Shown: piece after piece, positions 60,001 through 64,000 of the stretch
How the letters are laid out: each line of letters begins with the position of its first letter
Numbering within the stretch: position 1 is the stretch's first letter
From: Branchiostoma lanceolatum
Lineage: Eukaryota; Chordata; Leptocardii; Amphioxiformes; Branchiostomatidae
DNA: 64,000 nt
Direction: 5' to 3'
Assembly (NCBI RefSeq): GCF_035083965.1
Contig: NC_089723.1
Span: forward strand, 7,029,501-7,093,500
The notes under the pieces: generated by a model
Told to the model about the DNA's origin: nothing
Databases searched by the model: none
What the model saw: only the letters and a program-made list of their open reading frames with translations
Made by a program: the position numbers and the translations under genes

Positions 60001-63000
60001 TGTTCTTATTGAAAATCTAGCATTTTCCAAACAAGTAGTTTAGGTACAGGTTCAGGTCCAGACCTGTACCTAAACCCATGTACCTGTACCTGGACCTAAA
60101 ATTTGTACACAGCTCTAGTCCACATAGACCACATTTTATTGGTCCCAAGTGGTGTTCCTCAGCATTTGTAACTGTAGTTATAGTAAAAAAAGGATTTCTT
60201 GTAATAGTAAAAAAAAAGTATTTCTTTTCTCACAGAAAGTAGACTACAAGGGTATAGGAGTGAGTCCAGACTTTGAGGAGTATGTGACTCTGACTGCACA
60301 GCTACAGAGAGTTAATGTGTCGGACTTGAGCAGGGAGGAGAAACTGGCCTTCTTCATCAATATTTACAATGCACTGGTCATCCATGCCTACGTCAAAGTG
60401 GGACCGCCCACCAATTTGTGGCAGAGGTATAAGGTGAGGATTCGTATCAATTTCTTCTTTTTACATTGTACTTGGCCGTTCGGTTGAGGGTTCGGAAAGG
60501 CCGTTTACATCACCATTCGGGAAGCCGTTCGACCATTTACAGACTGTTCAAATCGGCCAATCAGGCATGTGTCAGAGATGTTTGCGACTGTTCAAGACGT
60601 TCAGAAGCGTTCGTCAAATAATAACGTTCACTGAACATCTCCCTACAGTCGTTCAAACCGAACGAGCCCGTTCCGGACTGGCCATTCAGAGGCGTTCGGA
60701 AGCCCAAATTTTTACAGAGGTTGTATAATATGTGACTTGCTATGTACAGTGTTATCCCAACACTTTATAGTTATGTATAGGCAGAATGTAACCTAAAATA
60801 AGAGTTGAAACATAGATATTTCATCAGCAAACCCTTTTTAATGTTTTCCATATGCGCAAAAGTAAGAATGAATTAATCTGAAGATGTTTAAAAGATGCTA
60901 CTTATTTTCTTTAATTTTTGCTGATTTTCAGAAACATTATGATAATTATAGTTTACTTGCAGATTTATCAGGGCCAAGTCACATACCTCGTGCAATTGTC
61001 ATATGATCGCAAACTGAAGGCATTCTTGGGATAGTTGTTCATACAATCTAGCACAGTAATTCAGTTGTCTTGTTTCAGAAAAGGCTGTCTTGGATCCTTG
61101 TCACTGGTTGGTTCTGTCACAGTCTGCTTGAAAATTCAACATCAAAATCGTGCGGCATCATACGACAAATGTGACAGCATCATCATATCGGGCGGCTTAC
61201 CCGGACTAAGGCTGCTCTCTCCCCCCAGGCGTCACGGTCCGCCATTAGTTGGTCTAGATCTTCAGACCTCACCCCTTCATCCCCAGCAAGTTGGTCTATG
61301 TACTGTAAATCACTTTAATATATATAGCGGCAGGAAAATATAGCGGTTTGGGGAAAATGGAGTAGGTCACGGCACTTAATTTTAACGGTTGGAACAAATA
61401 TCACTGTCTCAAATATCAGTGATCAAATATTAGTGATGATGGAATTTTAACAAATCAAGAATTACAGTAGGTCCGTCGGGGTCGCCCGACACAGGAGTGC
61501 CCATGAGTTGGTGCCCACAGCAGGAGTTCGCTTACAAGCTCTTCTTTGTTTCTGTAGCTATGTCCTGCAAACCGTACCCTTCCCTCTCGTATGTGACAGC
61601 ACTTTACCATTATGATAACTTGTTGATGCCTTGTTCCCTAACAGTTCTTCAATGTGGTGAGTTACATCATTGGTGGTCACATCTACTCTCTACAAGACAT
61701 CGAGAACGGCGTTCTACGTGCCAACAGGAAGGGGGTTGGACAGCTCTTCCGACCGTTCGGCAAGGACGACCCCAGGCTGCCTGTAGCACTGGAGGAACCA
61801 GAACCTCTCATTCACTTTGCACTCGTGTGTGGAGCAAAGAGCTGTCCTCCTATTAAAACTTACTCTGAACAGGTTTGTTTGTTTGTTTGTTTGTTTGTTT
61901 GTTTGTTTGTTTGTTTGTTTGTTTGTTTGTTTGTTTGTTTGCTTGTTTGCTTGTTTGTTTGTTTGTCAATGAGAAGCTCAAATCAGCCTTTATTGAAGTC
62001 AGGGTCTCTGTCTTTGCCCTACACAAGCCAATGATCTAGAAAGCTCTATCAATAGCTTCTTGAGAGAAGTGTGGGAATAAGCACAATCTCTCATTGAAAG
62101 AAAAAGTACCGTAAATGCAGAAATGTTTGTGGTGGTTTTATGTTCACGGTTTTTGCAGTGAACTTTCAGGGGAACTTAAAACTACCGCAAAACTTTTGGC
62201 CCACCTATGACTGTGGCGCCACTATTGTTTCAAATGCAAACTCAAAACCACAGCGAACATTCCATTTTCTCCCGCGAAATAAAAACCATGCAAACTTACT
62301 GCATTTAACAGTACTGTATTTTTGTTGAATTCATTTCTAGTCCTTATTTCTGCAGCGTCTTTCATTTTTTTCATGATCAGGTGTTGAAATTTTGGTTTGA
62401 AAACCATGTGTTGAGCCAAAATCACATCTTTAAGACGATAAAGGACTTTTTTAGTGTTGTGACGACTGTACATGTACATTTTTGTATATATACCTGTAAG
62501 AACTCACAGATGTTTTCTCCTCAGGAAGTTGAGAAACAGTTGAAGATTGCAGCGGAGGGATTCCTTGAGGGGGATGATGGGATACAGGTGGATATGAAGA
62601 AGAAGGAAGTCATGCTCAGCAAAATCTTAAAGTGGTACAAGGAGGACTTTGGTGCCCACAATGAAGAGGTAGGAAATGAAGAGACAACATGATACTAGTA
62701 CTGTAAATGCAGAAATTTTTATGATCGACATTTTCGTGGTTAACCCTTTACCGCAAACTTAAAAGCACCGCAAAAAGCTGTTCCATTGCGCTACTATTGT
62801 TTCAAACAGAGAAAACCACTACGAACACTCCATTTCCTCCCTACCGCAAAATAAAGTCCCTGCAAACATTTCTGCATTTACAGTATTGCATACACCTCTT
62901 TCCAGTAGAGGCTGCAACTGCTAAATGGCTGCTTAGCGACCAAACAGTTGTCAGGTCAAATTCATAGATAAAGAACAAATTCTTTTACGTTTTGTGTTTT

Positions 63001-63483
63001 TTTTGTGTCTGAAACATGCTTTTACATCTTGCATCATATTCTAATTATGAGAATGAAAACAAAGCCAGTTTTGGTCACTGTTCGGTTGCTCAATAATCAC
63101 CCTCTAAATATAGATATAGAAGCTGGTGTCTGTTATGGTGAAGGGCGGTTATACTGGCTATACTGATAGAGATACAGAAGCTGGTGTGTTATGGTGAAGG
63201 GCGGTTATACCGGCTAATGTAGATACGGATACAGAAGCTAGTGTGATATGCTGAAGGGTGGTTATACTGGCTATATAGATACAGATTCAAATCTTGCCTC
63301 TTTTTGTGCAGTGAACATGTAGTGTACAGTAACCTGTTAACTCTGTTGTCTCTGTAGGTACTTCAGTGGGTCCATGATCACATGTCAGCAGGAGAGAAGA
63401 AATCACAGCTGTCAGAGCTTCTAGTCGGCACAAAGTACAAACTCAGCCACATGTCATACGACTGGGGTGTCAACTCCAAGTAG
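54012..63483 (+). CDS. Glutaredoxin-DEP-DUF547 fusion protein
   Basis: Ten exons: 54012-54227, 56001-56099, 56670-56772, 57329-57490, 58242-58412, 59301-59374, 60236-60433, 61645-61872, 62525-62668 and 63358-63483. All are GT-AG, total 1521 nt, 506 residues. Glutaredoxin fills residues 31-105: dithiol active site GCPHC (C45, C48), TVPQIF glutathione-binding loop and VGGNEEL. A Pro-rich acidic linker leads to a DEP domain (about 140-250; ESGLIKDRMYNLRTYKNCFVG and FVDWLV). DUF547 occupies about 276-506 (EEKLAFFINIYNALVIHAYV, FALVCGAKSCPPIK-like ending, SYDW near the C-terminus). The first ATG gives a 30-residue basic Ser/Arg leader that could target mitochondria; a second ATG at 54102 gives a cytosolic form. 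Predicted redox-linked protein; substrate unknown. DEP often anchors to membranes or GPCR signalling. All four parts are in one frame with consistent phases. Confidence 0.92.
54242..54455. mobile_element. Palindromic MITE just after Grx exon 1
   Basis: Arms AAGCTAGTTCGGAGTTG and CAACTCCGAACTAGCTT, continuing through TGTGCAGTGTCAAAGGTGAA and its complement, about 55 bp each. Starts about 15 bp inside intron 1. Confidence 0.75.
55027..55090 (+). mobile_element. Possible tRNA-derived SINE head
   Basis: TAGCCTAGTGGTTTGCGCG resembles a pol III A box and AAGCCGTGCTTGGG an anticodon-like stem; no clear B box. Weak. Confidence 0.3.
56119..56255. mobile_element. TAATCTCC-family hairpin MITE, Grx gene intron 2
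   Basis: A near-perfect 137-bp hairpin: TAATCTCCAAGCAGATC mirrored by GATCTGCTTGGAGATTA. AGAAAATG flanks both sides (56111-56118, 56256-56263). Same internal sequence as 1980-2144. It sits 19 bp inside the exon 2 donor. Confidence 0.88.
56789..57267. mobile_element. GTGCTGCGTACC-family TIR element
   Basis: Ends TGCTGCGTACC and GGTACGCAGCA with CTAG on both sides (56785-56788, 57268-57271). GGTAC-rich subterminal repeats. Intron 3 of the fusion gene; same family as 18471-18942. Confidence 0.75.
57845..58095 (+). mobile_element. LINE 3' end with coding remnant
   Basis: Residues VEWNLLSSSTVGASSLSSFK and ERLQSDMQRLG form the usual end of an L2/CR1-type reverse transcriptase ORF (WN-L-P-x-V...SL..FK..L). 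Then CAGCTGCTGCCGCGCCG, GTGTGTTACGCC and a GATACAGATACAGA tail. 5'-truncated. Intron 4. Confidence 0.75.
58570..58915 (+). mobile_element. LINE 3' end, second copy
   Basis: Same family as 57845-58095, diverged: CSVEASSLDSFKQHLQLDVQ then CAGCTGCTGCCGTGCCGTG and GCTACAAGTACATG. Lies in intron 5, about 500 bp after the first and in the same orientation. Confidence 0.72.
59717..60115. mobile_element. GAGCTGTGTAC TIR element with TA duplication
   Basis: Ends GAGCTGTGTAC and GTACACAGCTC, TA on both sides. GGTAC-rich interior relates it to 56789-57267. Intron 6. Confidence 0.7.
61873..61966 (+). repeat. (GTTT)n microsatellite starting at the exon 8 donor
   Basis: About 23 units of GTTT (two GCTT variants near the end) begin exactly at the exon 8/intron 8 boundary (AACAG then GTTTGTTT), so the splice donor is the first unit. 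Confidence 0.9.
62109..62324. mobile_element. CTGTAAATGCA-family MITE
   Basis: Ends CCGTAAATGCAGAAATG and TGCATTTAACAG; GTGGTGGTTTTATGTTCACGG interior. Intron 8. Confidence 0.7.
62701..62883. mobile_element. CTGTAAATGCA-family MITE
   Basis: Ends CTGTAAATGCAGAAAT and ATTTCTGCATTTACAG, TA on both sides. Intron 9, about 30 bp after the exon 9 donor. Confidence 0.82.
63110..63290 (+). repeat. Triplicated LINE 3' tail
   Basis: Three tandem copies (about 55-65 bp) of AGCTGGTGTGTTATG, GAAGGGCGGTTATAC, CGGCTATATAGATACAGA, the end of the LINE family at 57845 and 58570. Intron 9. Confidence 0.75.
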
Positions 63484-63649
63484 GAGAGGAAGTTGACTAG
63501 ACACTACATACTCTCCAAGTACATAACAAACGTGTAGAGTAAGGCTCCGGCTAATGTTTTGGACATGCTTTTAGGCAATTTTGCCAGGTTTTCTTTTTGT
63601 CCAGGTAAAAAAAAAGGTAAAGCAGGCATCCTCAATTGAGGTGAAGCAT

Positions 63650-63990
63650 GATGCTTTTTCATGTACAGCTAGTGGTAGTGCAATGTGGCTTCGCTACAGC
63701 TCGCGTTTTTGGCCAAGCACACCGGGTCACCCCTACTCTTCTAGATAAGTGTGTTTGGGTTTTTTACGTGCAGAGGTTTGAGGCTTACGCCTGAAGCTCC
63801 CTCATACACAGGGCCGCCAGCTTTACGTCACCATCCGAAATGACGAATGCAATGCCTTACAACATGTCCGAGCTGAGCGTACCCTAGGATCGAACTCGGG
63901 CCCCAAGATCCGTGGAATTTGATCCAGATGGCGAAGCAGCGGGGTTGCGTTACTGCTTGCGCCTCGGGGACATGTCTACAAATGCCTAAA
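63650..63990 (-). mobile_element. tRNA-derived SINE at window end
   Basis: Read on the minus strand, it begins near 63965 with GGCGCAAGCAGTAACGC (A-box-like), then GAGTTCGATCC (B-box, 63887-63898), then a body with ACGTAAAAAACCC. The left limit is approximate. A second SINE family, different from 14295-14606. Confidence 0.6.
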
Positions 63991-64000
63991 AAAATGAGTG

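Overview
The window looks like lancelet (Branchiostoma, amphioxus) nuclear DNA. This is inferred from intron-rich animal genes with GT-AG introns, a local P450 CYP2-clan cluster, tandem TRIM-NHL genes, an ANKRD66-like gene, a dense load of short TIR elements, SINEs and LINE 3' ends, and a level of between-copy divergence (roughly 5 percent by eye) like lancelet allelic divergence. No search was run, so species and family names rest on recognition.

Region 1 (about 483-24492) is one giant inverted repeat: two arms of about 12 kb meet at a 21-bp spacer near 12136-12156. Each arm carries a complete seven-exon CYP2-like gene (CYP-A; plus strand 1126-9322, minus strand 16087-23850) and, beside the centre, only the last two exons of a second, oppositely oriented CYP gene (CYP-B). 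The arms differ by many transposon insertions, several with clean empty sites in the opposite arm. This is either a real palindromic duplication or two diverged haplotypes joined head to head by assembly. A third CYP-B 3' scrap lies at 25732-25785.

Region 2 (24.5-31.9 kb) holds a compact four-exon SnoaL-like/DUF4440 gene on the minus strand (26139-28413), whose intron 2 contains a large hairpin and a long CA-rich array. It is followed by a 14-bp minisatellite and mostly repeat-derived intergenic DNA.

Region 3 (31.3-44.5 kb) is a tandem triplication of a single-exon TRIM-NHL gene on the minus strand. The middle copy is intact (661 codons), the left copy has one 1-nt frameshift, and the right copy is degraded, with B-box2 and coiled coil deleted. 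Two of the units carry insertions that are absent from sibling units, so pre-insertion sites are directly visible. One is a 1685-bp fold-back element with 6-bp target duplications.

Region 4 (45-64 kb) contains three single-copy-looking genes. The first is ANKRD66-like (plus), whose start codon is the last copy of a 75-bp minisatellite that repeats the start-codon region about 16 times upstream. The second is MTERF4-like (minus), with an acidic tail. The third is a ten-exon glutaredoxin-DEP-DUF547 fusion gene (plus) full of intronic MITEs and LINE 3' ends. The window ends in a tRNA-derived SINE.

The genes do not form an obvious common pathway. The most interesting biology is structural: the palindromic P450 locus, a gene start captured by a minisatellite, and dateable transposon insertions inside recent duplicates.
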